From NCBI RefSeq assembly GCF_002261225.1, contig NZ_NEVM01000005.1, forward strand, positions 2,790,001 through 2,854,000: a stretch of 64,000 bases of DNA, in the 5' to 3' direction. Positions 18,315 through 26,747 of this stretch are shown piece by piece. The stretch is from Bordetella genomosp. 10 (GTDB lineage: Bacteria > Pseudomonadota > Gammaproteobacteria > Burkholderiales > Burkholderiaceae_B). The translations under genes and the position numbers were made by a program. The notes below the pieces were generated by a model, which saw nothing but the letters and a program-made list of their open reading frames with translations, made no database searches and had not been told where the DNA came from. Position 1 is the stretch's first letter, and each line of letters opens with the position of its first letter.

Positions 18315-19337
18315 ATGAAGTCTTCCCGTCGTAAGTGGCTTGGCCGTGGTCTTGCCCTCCCCCTGGGCTTGAGCCTGCCACCGTTGCTTTCGCTTCGTCC
18401 CATCCTCGCCGCCGCGGCCGCGCCAGCCCCGGCACTCGCCATCGTCATGAATTCCGGCGAGGCGAGCGTGTCGGTCATCGACATGGCCACGCACAAAGTC
18501 GTGCGCACGCTGCCGACGCTGCGGGAGCCCAGCCACTGGGCGCTGGCCCCCGATCGCAGCAAGCTCTATATCGCCGACGCCAGCGGCAACGCGCTGTTCG
18601 TCGTGGATCCGCGCGACGGCACGGCGATCGGCCACAAGACGATCGCCGACCCCTATCAACTCGGTTTCAGTCCGGACCATCGCTACCTGGTCGTCAATGC
18701 GCTGCGCCTGAACTACGTCGATTTCTATCGCGCCGACGACCTCACGCTCGTGAAACGCTTCAAGGCCGGCAAAATGCCGAGCCATCTCGATTTCACGCCG
18801 GACTCGCGCACCAGCTTCAGTTCGATGCAGGAGTCCGACAGCGTGGTCGCCTTCGACCTCGCCAATATGACGGTCCGCTGGACGTCGAAGGTTGGCGCGA
18901 CGCCCGCCGGCGTGCTGTACCACAACGGCAAACTGCTGGTCTGCGTCATGGGGGCCGACTACGTCGCCGAACTCGATCCCGCGGACGGCAAGATCCTGCG
19001 CAAGATCAAGACCGGCGTGGGCCCGCACAATATTTTCCTCACGCCGGACGGCAAGACGCTGTACGTAAGCAACCGCATCGGCGGCTCGCTCGTCGCGCTC
19101 GACCCCAATACCTACGCGCTGCGCCGCACCTATCCTTTTCATGCGTCGGGTCCCGACGACATCGGCGTCGCGCCGGACGGCAAGCTGTGGGTCACGCTGC
19201 GTTTCCGGGAGCAGGTTGCCGTGCTCGATCCGGCCAGCGGCGACTACGAAACGATCGCGGTCGGCCGCTCTCCGCACGGCATTTATCTCACGACCGAACT
19301 GAACCGTTCCGGCCTCATCACGGCCGAAACCCTGTAG
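18315..19337 (+). CDS. YncE-like exported beta-propeller protein
   Basis: A 340-residue protein with seven-bladed beta-propeller repeats of the YncE / cytochrome-d1-like type: repeated units such as SVSVIDMATHKVVRTL, LYIADASGNALFVVDPRDG and LYVSNRIGGSLVALDPNT. The N-terminus KSSRRKWLGRG followed by a hydrophobic stretch ending near ILAAAAA resembles a twin-arginine signal, so folded export to the periplasm is possible. The ATG at 18315 is chosen to put this signal at the N-terminus. It lies 10 nt before the hydroxylase gene and is likely in one operon with it. The family's ligands are poorly defined; no catalytic residues are evident. Confidence 0.85.
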   Translation: MKSSRRKWLGRGLALPLGLSLPPLLSLRPILAAAAAPAPALAIVMNSGEASVSVIDMATHKVVRTLPTLREPSHWALAPDRSKLYIADASGNALFVVDPRDGTAIGHKTIADPYQLGFSPDHRYLVVNALRLNYVDFYRADDLTLVKRFKAGKMPSHLDFTPDSRTSFSSMQESDSVVAFDLANMTVRWTSKVGATPAGVLYHNGKLLVCVMGADYVAELDPADGKILRKIKTGVGPHNIFLTPDGKTLYVSNRIGGSLVALDPNTYALRRTYPFHASGPDDIGVAPDGKLWVTLRFREQVAVLDPASGDYETIAVGRSPHGIYLTTELNRSGLITAETL

Positions 19338-19347
19338 CAAGCCCGCC

Positions 19348-20313
19348 ATGCTGACCTTCATCGACAGATTCTTCAATATGGTGGCCGGCGAGATCGATCA
19401 GTATCTCGTGTTGCCGTTGCTTTATCGCTTCGGCTGGATGCAGTGGGAAGAACTCTCTTTCGACTGGGCGCTCATCTGCGTATACGGCTTTTTTGCCGTG
19501 ATCGCGACATATGCCGTGTGCTGGCCGCTCGAGGCCTTTTTCCCGATCGAACGCTGGGAAAACCGCAAGGCCGTGCTGACCGATGCGTTCTATACCATCC
19601 TCAACCGGGTAGGCGTGCTGCCGGTCTTCAGTTTCCTGCTGTTCTACCAGGTGCAGGTGTGGGTCAACGGTTTCCTCGTGAGCCAGGGCTATATTCCGCC
19701 GACGCTGGAGACGATCTTTCCCCCCTTGTTCGGGCACCCGGTCGTCACTTTCATCTGCTATGCGCTGATCCTCGACTGCGCGGACTATTGGCGGCATCGG
19801 CTATCCCATATGTTCCGCAGTTGGTATGCGCTGCACGCGCTGCATCACGCACAGCGGCAGATGAGCTTCTGGTCCGACGACCGCAATCACCTGCTGGACG
19901 ATCTCGTCGCCGGCGTGTGGTTCGGCGTTGTCGGACTCGCCATCGGCGTTCCGCCGCTGCAGTTTCCCCTGCTCTTCCTGTTCATGCGCTTTATCGAAAG
20001 CCTCAGCCACGCGAACATCAGGCTCTCGTTCGGCTGGCTCGGCGACAGGCTGCTGGTGTCGCCCCGTTTTCACCGGCTGCATCACGGCCTGCGCGCGGCC
20101 GGCCGCAACTCGTGCAACTACGGCGCGGTCTTTCCGTTCTGGGACATGCTGTTCGGCACGGCGGACTTCTCGGACGAGTATCTACCCACCGGCGACAAGC
20201 GCGCGCCGGAATCGATGGCAACGGGGAGTTATCTGGAGCAGCAGGTGGGCGGCCTGCGGTTCTTCCTGGACGAATTCAAGGCCGCGTCCCGCAAAGCGCA
20301 CCGGGGTTCGTGA
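19348..20313 (+). CDS. sterol desaturase / fatty acid hydroxylase family protein
   Basis: A 321-residue integral membrane di-iron oxygenase family member. Three histidine boxes are present: HRLSH at 150-154, HALHHA at about 163-168 and HRLHHG at 242-247, with hydrophobic segments around 40-65, 85-110, 125-145 and 190-215. Family members hydroxylate or desaturate lipids or sterols. The C-terminal FWDMLFGTADF and LPTGDK region is usual for bacterial members. It follows the YncE-like gene by 10 nt. The bacterial substrate is unknown; a membrane lipid, hopanoid or carotenoid is possible. Confidence 0.88.
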   Translation: MLTFIDRFFNMVAGEIDQYLVLPLLYRFGWMQWEELSFDWALICVYGFFAVIATYAVCWPLEAFFPIERWENRKAVLTDAFYTILNRVGVLPVFSFLLFYQVQVWVNGFLVSQGYIPPTLETIFPPLFGHPVVTFICYALILDCADYWRHRLSHMFRSWYALHALHHAQRQMSFWSDDRNHLLDDLVAGVWFGVVGLAIGVPPLQFPLLFLFMRFIESLSHANIRLSFGWLGDRLLVSPRFHRLHHGLRAAGRNSCNYGAVFPFWDMLFGTADFSDEYLPTGDKRAPESMATGSYLEQQVGGLRFFLDEFKAASRKAHRGS

Positions 20314-20398
20314 GGCCAGAGGGCGGGAATTTGCCGCATGCTGAATGAGCTACGGTTTCGATACCGCAGGCCAGGTCAATGCGGTGAATAACGCCCCT

Positions 20399-20423
20399 AT
20401 TCTCCGTATAATCTGCGGAGAAT
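20399..20423 (+). promoter_or_regulatory. palindromic operator copy 1 overlapping a -10 box
   Basis: ATTCTCCG at 20399-20406 and CGGAGAAT at 20416-20423 are perfect 8-bp arms with a 9-nt centre. The centre starts with TATAAT (20407-20412), a consensus -10 hexamer, so a bound protein would block the promoter. The same palindrome occurs 54 bp downstream over the Fic start codon. Confidence 0.7.
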
Positions 20424-20452
20424 AGCTTGCTCTTGCGGCGAATCGGCTGTTT

Positions 20453-20475
20453 AATCTCCGCATGAATCGCGGAGA
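20453..20475 (+). promoter_or_regulatory. palindromic operator copy 2 spanning the Fic start codon
   Basis: TCTCCG at 20455-20460 and CGGAGA at 20470-20475 flank a 9-nt centre that contains the ATG of the Fic gene (20462). Core arms and spacing are identical to copy 1. The two centres are 54 bp apart, about five helical turns, which would let two dimers bind the same DNA face. No clear ribosome-binding sequence precedes this ATG. Confidence 0.7.
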
Positions 20476-21580
20476 AAGTCTCTATATCTGGCAAGCCCCC
20501 GACTGGCCGGCCTGGCGCTACGACCTGTCGGCGCTAGCCGGGCCGTTGGCCGCGGCCAGCCGTGCCCAAGGCGTGCTGCTGGGCCGTCTGGCCGACGTGG
20601 GCATGGCGCTGCGCGACCAGGCCAGCCTGGCCGCGTTGACCGAGGACGTGGTGAAGACCAGCGAAATCGAGGGCGAGGTGTTGAACGTCGTATCGGTGCG
20701 CTCGTCCATCGCCCGGCGCCTGGGCGTGGACATCGGCGCGGTCGCGCCGGTGGACCGGCACGTCGAGGGCGTGGTCGAAATGGTGCTCGACGCCACCTCC
20801 GGCGGCACCGACCCACTGACGGAGAAGCGCCTGTTCGGTTGGCACGCAGCGCTGTTCCCGACCGGCTATTCGGGCATGACCAAGATCGCCGTGGGTCAGT
20901 GGCGTGGCGATGCCGGCGGACCGATGCAGGTCGTATCCGGTCCGGTGGGACGACACAGGATTCACTTCCAGGCGCCGCCCGCCGATGTGCTGCCTGTCGA
21001 GATGGCACGCTTCCTGGCGTGGGCCAGCGAGGAAACCGACGAGCCGATGCTCATCAAGGCCGGGCTGGCGCATCTGTGGTTCGTGACGCTGCATCCGTTC
21101 GACGACGGCAACGGACGCATCGCCCGCGCCGTGGGCGATCTGTTTCTCTCTCGTGCCGACGGCAGCCCGCAACGCTTCTATAGCCTATCGGCGCAAATCC
21201 AGCGCGAGCGCAAGAACTACTACGACATGCTGGAGCGCACGCAGAAGGGCTCGCTGGACGTCACCGGCTGGCTGTCGTGGTTCCTCGATACGCTGGCTAG
21301 CGCGGTAGCCAGTGCGCAGACCACGCTGGATGCCGTGCTGGCCAAGTCGCGGTTCTGGCAACGATGGGCGGGCCTGCCGCTAAACGAGCGGCAGGTAAAG
21401 CTGCTCAACCGCCTGCTCGACGGCTTCGACGGCAAGCTCACCAGCAGCAAGTGGGCCGCCATCGCCAAGTGTTCGCCCGACACCGCGCTGCGCGACATCA
21501 CGCAATTGCTCGAACTGGGCGTGCTGGAGAAGTCGCCGGGCGGCGGGCGCAGCACCGGCTATGAACTGGCGGGCGGCTGA
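20462..21580 (+). CDS. Fic-family AMP-transferase with C-terminal winged helix
   Basis: A 372-residue class II Fic protein. An N-terminal DUF4172-like helical region carries the inhibitory motif T66-SEI-E70-G71. The Fic core has HPFDDGNGRIAR starting at His211, with all catalytic residues present. The C-terminal ~90 residues contain LTSSKWAAIAKCSPDTALRD, a likely winged helix-turn-helix. Such proteins transfer AMP to target proteins and may modify themselves. The two palindromes in its control region suggest that the C-terminal domain represses its own gene. It stands alone on its strand. The targets cannot be inferred. Confidence 0.9.
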   Translation: MNRGESLYIWQAPDWPAWRYDLSALAGPLAAASRAQGVLLGRLADVGMALRDQASLAALTEDVVKTSEIEGEVLNVVSVRSSIARRLGVDIGAVAPVDRHVEGVVEMVLDATSGGTDPLTEKRLFGWHAALFPTGYSGMTKIAVGQWRGDAGGPMQVVSGPVGRHRIHFQAPPADVLPVEMARFLAWASEETDEPMLIKAGLAHLWFVTLHPFDDGNGRIARAVGDLFLSRADGSPQRFYSLSAQIQRERKNYYDMLERTQKGSLDVTGWLSWFLDTLASAVASAQTTLDAVLAKSRFWQRWAGLPLNERQVKLLNRLLDGFDGKLTSSKWAAIAKCSPDTALRDITQLLELGVLEKSPGGGRSTGYELAGG

Positions 21581-21681
21581 GGGGGGGCGAGAGATACGGG
21601 ATACGTACTGGCCGGGACGAGATCCGATCGCGTGCGGCGTAATGCGGATTGGTATCCAGGCCCGGCACGAAACACCGCGAC

Positions 21682-22572
21682 TCAATCCTGCGCGGCCTTT
21701 TCCAGCAGCCACGCCCGGAAGGCCGCGACCTTCTTCTGGCCGAGTTCGTTCTTCCGGCACGACAGGAAATGCGTGTGCCGCCGGAACCGCACCAGCGACG
21801 CGTCGCGGATTTCCACCAGTTCGCCGCGGCGTAATTCCCGCGCGGCCAGACGCGTGCTTTCGAGCACCACGCCCATGCCGTCGGCCGCCGCCGAGATCGC
21901 CATCGCCGCGCGGTCGAAGGACGGCCGCGGACGTTCCGGCAACGGCAGCTTGTTGGCCTCGAACCAGTCGCGCCATTTCAGCGGGCTCAGGGGAGAGTCG
22001 ATCAGCACCGACTCGCGCAACAGCCGGCGGATGTCCACGGCGCCGGCCAGCAGCTCGGGCGCGCACAGCGGCACGGTAGGCTCCTCGCCCAGCGACACCA
22101 CGTCGACCCCGGGCCGTTCCAGCGCGCGGCCGTAGGAGATCGTCGCGTCGACCTCATGTATCTGGTTCAAATCCAGCGCTTCCGATCCGGTCGTCAAGCG
22201 GATGGTGACGCCGGGACAGGCATGCGTGAAGTCGCTCAGTTTCGGGCCCAGCCACTTCACCGCGAGGCTGGGCGAGCAATGCACGGCCAGCACTTCCTGG
22301 CTGGGCGACAGCGTCACCTCCGCACAGGCGGCCTCCAGGGCGTTGAATACGCGCGTCAGGCTGTCGAGCAGGCGCGTGGCCGCGGGCGTGAGTTCGACGC
22401 GACGGTTGCGCCGCAGGAACAACGCCAGCCCGAAGTGCGCTTCGAGCTCCTTGATCTGATGGCTGATGGCCGAGGGCGTCAGGTGCAGTTCCTGTGCGGC
22501 GAGAGTGAAACTTTCCAACCGGGCAGCGGCCTCGAACGCCCTCAGCAAAACGAAATTGGGCAGGCGTCTCAT
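21682..22572 (-). CDS. LysR-type regulator, GcvA-like
   Basis: A 296-residue LysR regulator. The N-terminal winged helix (residues 1-65) has RAFEAAARLESFTLAAQEL and SAISHQIKELEAHFG; the effector domain starts near 90 and carries the KWLGPKLSDF and VDATISYG blocks of the GcvA group. It is divergent from the class II aldolase and MFS genes, with 134 nt between starts, so it probably regulates them and itself from that region. The effector is unknown. Confidence 0.88.
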   Translation of the reverse strand: MRRLPNFVLLRAFEAAARLESFTLAAQELHLTPSAISHQIKELEAHFGLALFLRRNRRVELTPAATRLLDSLTRVFNALEAACAEVTLSPSQEVLAVHCSPSLAVKWLGPKLSDFTHACPGVTIRLTTGSEALDLNQIHEVDATISYGRALERPGVDVVSLGEEPTVPLCAPELLAGAVDIRRLLRESVLIDSPLSPLKWRDWFEANKLPLPERPRPSFDRAAMAISAAADGMGVVLESTRLAARELRRGELVEIRDASLVRFRRHTHFLSCRKNELGQKKVAAFRAWLLEKAAQD

Positions 22573-22706
22573 GAATGAATCGAAATAACTGGATTACCCG
22601 AATAGTTGAATGGCATTCACAATTCCATGAACAGTCTTTGTTTGTCAATCGGTAAACGCCCATGTGACCATCGGCCGTGCTTTGACCTACATCAAGGAGA
22701 CAAATC
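22573..22706. promoter_or_regulatory. divergent LysR-aldolase control region
   Basis: A 134-nt, AT-richer spacer between divergent starts, the usual place for LysR binding. AAGGAGA before the ATG at 22707 is a strong ribosome-binding site. I could not fix one particular T-N11-A motif. Confidence 0.4.
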
Positions 22707-23549
22707 ATGGCCGCAGTCATGGAACGCCCCGCGACCGCCCTGGACCTGGGCGACCGCGTTTCCATCTACCAGCCCGAGCAGAAGGGGCTGATATTCCCTG
22801 AAATCCCCGAATTCCCGAACCACGCGGAGCACCGGCAGTACCGCAAGGAACATCTGGTCGGCGCCTGTCGCGCCTTCGCCCTGCAAGGCTTCGACTACGG
22901 TTTCGCCGGCCACCTGACCGTGCGCGACCCCGAGCATCCCGAGCTGTACTGGACCAACCCCATGGCCGTGCATTTCTCGCAGGTGAAGGTGTCGAACCTG
23001 ATCTGTGCCGACCACCAGGGCAAGGTGGTCGAAGGCCGCCACGCGATCAACCGCGCCGGCTTCGTGCTGCACGCGGCCGTGCACGAGATGCATCCCGACA
23101 TCGTCGCCATGTGCCACGCGCACACGCTCTACGGCACCGCCTTCGCGGCGCTGGGCAAGCCTATCGCGCCCATCAGCCAGGACGCCGCCGCCTTCTTCGA
23201 AGACCACGTCGTCATCGGCGACGAGGCCGGCCAGGTCGCCGTGGAAGTCAAGGCGGGCAACAAGGTCGCGCACGCTTTCAAGGGCGTGAAGGCCGCCATC
23301 CACCAGAACCACGGCCTGCTCACCGCCAGCCGGCACAGCATCGACGCCGCCGCGTTCTGGTTCATCGCGCTCGAACGCTGCTGCCAACAGCAGTTGATGC
23401 TCGACGCAGCCGGCATCACGCCGCGCCTGGTGTCCGAGGAACGCTCGCGCTACAGCCGCGAACACGTCGGCAGCGACTACATCGGCTGGCTGCACTTCCA
23501 GACCATCTGGAACGAACTGGTCAACACCCAGCCCGACATGTTCGACTGA
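22707..23549 (+). CDS. class II aldolase/adducin family protein
   Basis: A 280-residue cytoplasmic protein of the class II aldolase/adducin fold. Zinc-binding histidines are visible in CHAHTLYG and in HQNHGLL, with the LQGFDYGFAGHLTVRDP substrate-loop block. Members act as fuculose- or ribulose-phosphate aldolases or epimerases; several in beta- and gammaproteobacteria act on hydroxy-acid or sugar-acid substrates. A good ribosome-binding site supports the start. It is followed by an MFS organic-anion transporter after a hairpin-containing 79-nt gap. Exact substrate unknown. Confidence 0.85.
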   Translation: MAAVMERPATALDLGDRVSIYQPEQKGLIFPEIPEFPNHAEHRQYRKEHLVGACRAFALQGFDYGFAGHLTVRDPEHPELYWTNPMAVHFSQVKVSNLICADHQGKVVEGRHAINRAGFVLHAAVHEMHPDIVAMCHAHTLYGTAFAALGKPIAPISQDAAAFFEDHVVIGDEAGQVAVEVKAGNKVAHAFKGVKAAIHQNHGLLTASRHSIDAAAFWFIALERCCQQQLMLDAAGITPRLVSEERSRYSREHVGSDYIGWLHFQTIWNELVNTQPDMFD

Positions 23550-23567
23550 CGCGGCCGACGCCCCGGC

Positions 23568-23593
23568 CGCCCCGCCGGACCACCGGCGGGGCG
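23568..23593 (+). repeat. GC-rich stem-loop within the aldolase-MFS spacer
   Basis: An 11-bp perfect stem (CGCCCCGCCGG / CCGGCGGGGCG) with a 4-nt loop. No T-run follows, so full termination is unlikely. It may protect the upstream message or lower transporter expression. Confidence 0.6.
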
Positions 23594-23628
23594 CGACAAC
23601 TATTCCTACAAAAAACGAGGAGACAACC

Positions 23629-24942
23629 ATGAACTCGGTTTCCGCAGACGCGCTGGACGCGCGCACCGCGAAGTCCGACGAGGACCGCATCTATTCCAAG
23701 GTCACCTGGCGCCTGGTGCCCTTCCTGCTGCTTTGCTACATCGTGGCCTATCTGGACCGCGTCAACGTCGGCTTCGCCAAGCTGCAGATGCTGCAGGACC
23801 TGAACTTCAGCGAAGCCGTCTACGGCCTGGGCGCCGGCATTTTCTTCATCGGGTATTTCATCTTCGAGGTGCCCAGCAACATCATCCTGCACAAGGTCGG
23901 GGCGCGCATCTGGATCGCGCGCGTCATGTTCACCTGGGCCATCGTGTCCGCGGCGATGATGTTCGTGACCACGCCCGGCATGTTCTATCTCCTGCGCTTC
24001 CTGCTCGGCCTGGCCGAGGCCGGCCTGTTCCCGGGCGTCATCCTGCACCTGACCTACTGGTATCCGGCTCAGCGGCGCGGCAAGATCATCGCCATGTTCA
24101 TGACGGGCATTCCGCTGGCCGGCGTGATCGGCGGTCCCATCTCCGGCTGGATCCTGCACGCCATGGGCGGCGTCAACGGCTGGGCCGGCTGGCAATGGCT
24201 GTTCCTTCTGGAAGCCCTGCCCTCCTTCATCCTCGGCTTCTTCGTGCTCGGCTACCTGGACAACGGCATCAAGACGGCCAAATGGCTCACGCAGGAAGAA
24301 AAGGACGTGCTGAGCACCAACGTCACCAATGACGCCAGGCAGGTCGCCTCGCACTCGCTGCGCGACGGCTTCACCAACCCGAAGGTGTGGCTGCTGTGCG
24401 GCATCTACTTCTTTTTCATCATGGGCCTGTACGGCGTGGGCTTCTGGCTACCCACCCTCATCAAGGACTCCGGCGTGAGCGACCCGCTCGTCATCGGCAT
24501 CCTGACCGTGCTGCCCTACGCCATCGCGGCCATCGCGATGGTCTGGGTCGGCCATAGCTCCGACGCGCACCGCGAGCGCCGCTGGCACATCGTCTGGCCC
24601 GGCATCATCGGCACCATCGGCTGGCTTTGCGTGGTGCAGGTCGGGCATAGCAACGTCGCGCTGGCCATGGCCGCCCTTACCGCCGCCACGGTGGGGGTGC
24701 TGGCCACGCTGAGCCAGTTCTGGTGCCTGCCCACGGCCATCCTCAGCGGCGCGGCCGTCGCGACGGGCGTGGCGGTGGTCAATTCCACGGGTAACCTGGC
24801 GGGCTTCGTCAGCCCCTACGTGATCGGCTGGATCGTCGACAAGACCCACTCGACCAATATCGGCGTCTACACGCTGGCGGCTTCGCTGCTGATCGGCTGC
24901 CTGCTGCCGCTGGTGCTGTCGAAGAAACTGGTCAACCGTTGA
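23629..24942 (+). CDS. MFS transporter, anion:cation symporter family
   Basis: A 437-residue, 12-helix major facilitator. The start region YSKVTWRLVPFLLLCYIVAY, DRVNVGFAKLQM and the RFLLGLAEAGLFPGVILHLT motif of helix 4 are hallmarks of the ACS family (phthalate, tartrate and sugar-acid permeases). A central cytoplasmic loop occurs near 215-240. It probably imports the substrate handled by the upstream class II aldolase. A strong hairpin ends the unit. Confidence 0.9.
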   Translation: MNSVSADALDARTAKSDEDRIYSKVTWRLVPFLLLCYIVAYLDRVNVGFAKLQMLQDLNFSEAVYGLGAGIFFIGYFIFEVPSNIILHKVGARIWIARVMFTWAIVSAAMMFVTTPGMFYLLRFLLGLAEAGLFPGVILHLTYWYPAQRRGKIIAMFMTGIPLAGVIGGPISGWILHAMGGVNGWAGWQWLFLLEALPSFILGFFVLGYLDNGIKTAKWLTQEEKDVLSTNVTNDARQVASHSLRDGFTNPKVWLLCGIYFFFIMGLYGVGFWLPTLIKDSGVSDPLVIGILTVLPYAIAAIAMVWVGHSSDAHRERRWHIVWPGIIGTIGWLCVVQVGHSNVALAMAALTAATVGVLATLSQFWCLPTAILSGAAVATGVAVVNSTGNLAGFVSPYVIGWIVDKTHSTNIGVYTLAASLLIGCLLPLVLSKKLVNR

Positions 24943-24947
24943 TCCTC

Positions 24948-24978
24948 AAGGCCTGCCACGCCAAGGCGGCAGGCCTTT
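24948..24978 (+). terminator. likely intrinsic terminator after MFS gene
   Basis: A perfect 10-bp stem, AAGGCCTGCC (24948-24957) and GGCAGGCCTT (24968-24977), followed by a short T-run. It lies between the plus-strand MFS gene and the converging IclR gene and could serve both strands. Confidence 0.65.
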
Positions 24979-24997
24979 GCAGGATCGAGGAGCACGC

Positions 24998-26620
24998 TCA
25001 TTCACCCACCAGTTCCTTCTGAATAAGCGCGGCGATTCCTCTCAAGGCGGTGGCGATCGCCTTTATCTGCGCTTGCGTGGAACAACGCTCCTTGAGCATT
25101 CCGCAGTTCAGTACATACGAGACGCCATCGACCGGCACGGCCAGGGGGACGGCCACCGCGACGATCTCGGGGCGGAAATCGTTCGAACTGCACCAGCCTT
25201 GCTGCTTGCAGGCCTGCGCGGACTGCAACGCGGCGCGGGCGTATCGCGCGTAGGCCTGGGGCTGCTCCAGTCCGATACGGCGCAGGACATCGTTGCGCTC
25301 TCCTTCGCCCGCGCTTGCGATCCAGGCGCGTCCCATCGCCGTGAGCAGCATGGGCATCGGCGCGCCCGTGTCGGGCGGCAGAAATCGCGCGTCCGTGCGC
25401 CAGGCCGTCTCCACGTAGACCATGCTGGTTCCGTGCCGGCGTCCCAATGAAACGGCTACGCCCAGTCTTTCGGATAGCGCAAGCATGTGCGGGCGCGCGA
25501 TACGCCGTACCCGCAGGCTCGACAGCATCGGATATGCCAACGCCAGCGTGGCCGCCCCGAGCCGGTAACGCCCGGTGGCGGCATCCCGGCGCAGATATCC
25601 TCTCTCGCAAAGGGTGTACGTTATCCGGGTAATCGTCGAGGGCAGCGCCCCGGTTCGGCGCGCAAGCTCCCGCGTGCCTATGTAGGCATCGTTGGGACCG
25701 AAACACTGCAGAACGTCGATGCCGAGCGCGAGCGTTCGCGCGAAGGTGCCATCCCTCGGGTCCGTCAGCCACTTGCTTTGGTATTGGTTTTCGCGCCACG
25801 CGAACGGAACCGCCTCGCCGGCCTGGGAAAGCGGTTCGTCCGGCGACTCGTTGGCCTCGGACCAATCTGCTTCGATACGGGCCGCGAGGGCAAGCAGCCG
25901 CGGGCCGACGACACGGCGTAGATCGGCCGGACCCAACCGCCGGGCCGCCATTCCGCAATTGAGCACCATCCGTTCCCCGAGCACGTCGATGGACAGCGGC
26001 ACGGCCACCGCGTGCACGTCGGGCAACCAATCGCCTTCGGACCAGCAGAAGCCATGGGTTGCCAGTTGCTCGCCCGCGCGATGAACGATCGCCGACACGC
26101 GTTGCGCGGATACGGCCTCGGCCGCCCGCAGGCCTGCCTTAACCTCGGCACGCTCCCGTGCATGCGCCGAAGCCAGCCATGCCCGGCCCATCGCGGTCTT
26201 CAGCATCGGGAGCGGCGCGCCGACGTCGGGCTGGAAGCTGACGGGGTCATTGCTGCGCAATGTCTCCACGTACACCATCCGGAAGCGGTCCCGGACCCCG
26301 AGCGATACGGAAGCGCGCAAGGACTCCGCCAGATGCTTCATCGGCAGCCGTGCCAGGCGGCGCAGGCGCAGTTGCGCCAACAGCGGGTAGCCGAGCGTCA
26401 GGGTCGCGGTGCCTAGCCGATGGCCTCGCCCCCCTGAAAGCTGCTCCACCAGGCCGCGGGTGGCCAGCGTCGTCGTCATCCGGGTAATCGTGGCCTTGGA
26501 CAGGCCGGTACGCCGGGCGAGTTCGCCATTGCTCAACACCTGCGGGCCATTGGCGTATGCCTCGGCGACATCGAGCCCATGCGCGAGCGTCGTCGCGAAG
26601 CGGGGATCACGGTCTTGCAT
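24998..26620 (-). CDS. tandem (double) IclR-type transcription regulator
   Basis: A 540-residue protein made of two complete IclR units. Unit 1 covers about residues 8-250: winged helix with ELARRTGLSKATITRM, effector domain with VYVET, GRAWLAS, VAVPL and VLNCGM. Unit 2 covers about 292-537 and repeats the same landmarks in the same order, including ELARRTG, VYVET, GRAWIAS, VAVPL and VLNCGM. A 40-residue polar linker joins them. Usual IclR proteins are about 260 residues and dimerise, so this looks like a covalent dimer from an internal duplication. It is divergent from the Bug-CaiB-acyl-CoA dehydrogenase operon, which it probably controls. Confidence 0.9.
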   Translation of the reverse strand: MQDRDPRFATTLAHGLDVAEAYANGPQVLSNGELARRTGLSKATITRMTTTLATRGLVEQLSGGRGHRLGTATLTLGYPLLAQLRLRRLARLPMKHLAESLRASVSLGVRDRFRMVYVETLRSNDPVSFQPDVGAPLPMLKTAMGRAWLASAHARERAEVKAGLRAAEAVSAQRVSAIVHRAGEQLATHGFCWSEGDWLPDVHAVAVPLSIDVLGERMVLNCGMAARRLGPADLRRVVGPRLLALAARIEADWSEANESPDEPLSQAGEAVPFAWRENQYQSKWLTDPRDGTFARTLALGIDVLQCFGPNDAYIGTRELARRTGALPSTITRITYTLCERGYLRRDAATGRYRLGAATLALAYPMLSSLRVRRIARPHMLALSERLGVAVSLGRRHGTSMVYVETAWRTDARFLPPDTGAPMPMLLTAMGRAWIASAGEGERNDVLRRIGLEQPQAYARYARAALQSAQACKQQGWCSSNDFRPEIVAVAVPLAVPVDGVSYVLNCGMLKERCSTQAQIKAIATALRGIAALIQKELVGE

Positions 26621-26747
26621 TTGATGGGAGGTGGCGTCGTCGTGTTCAACATATTAAAACAAACCTGGATCGGCGCATCGCCCCTTCGTACTCTCCGTAG
26701 TCCGAACCGGGAGGCACGTCGCTTCGCGGTGGGGATGGAGACAAAAA

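Noticed and set aside
18003..19376. 457-codon minus-strand open frame
   Set aside because: Antisense shadow of the YncE-like propeller; no domain and biased composition.
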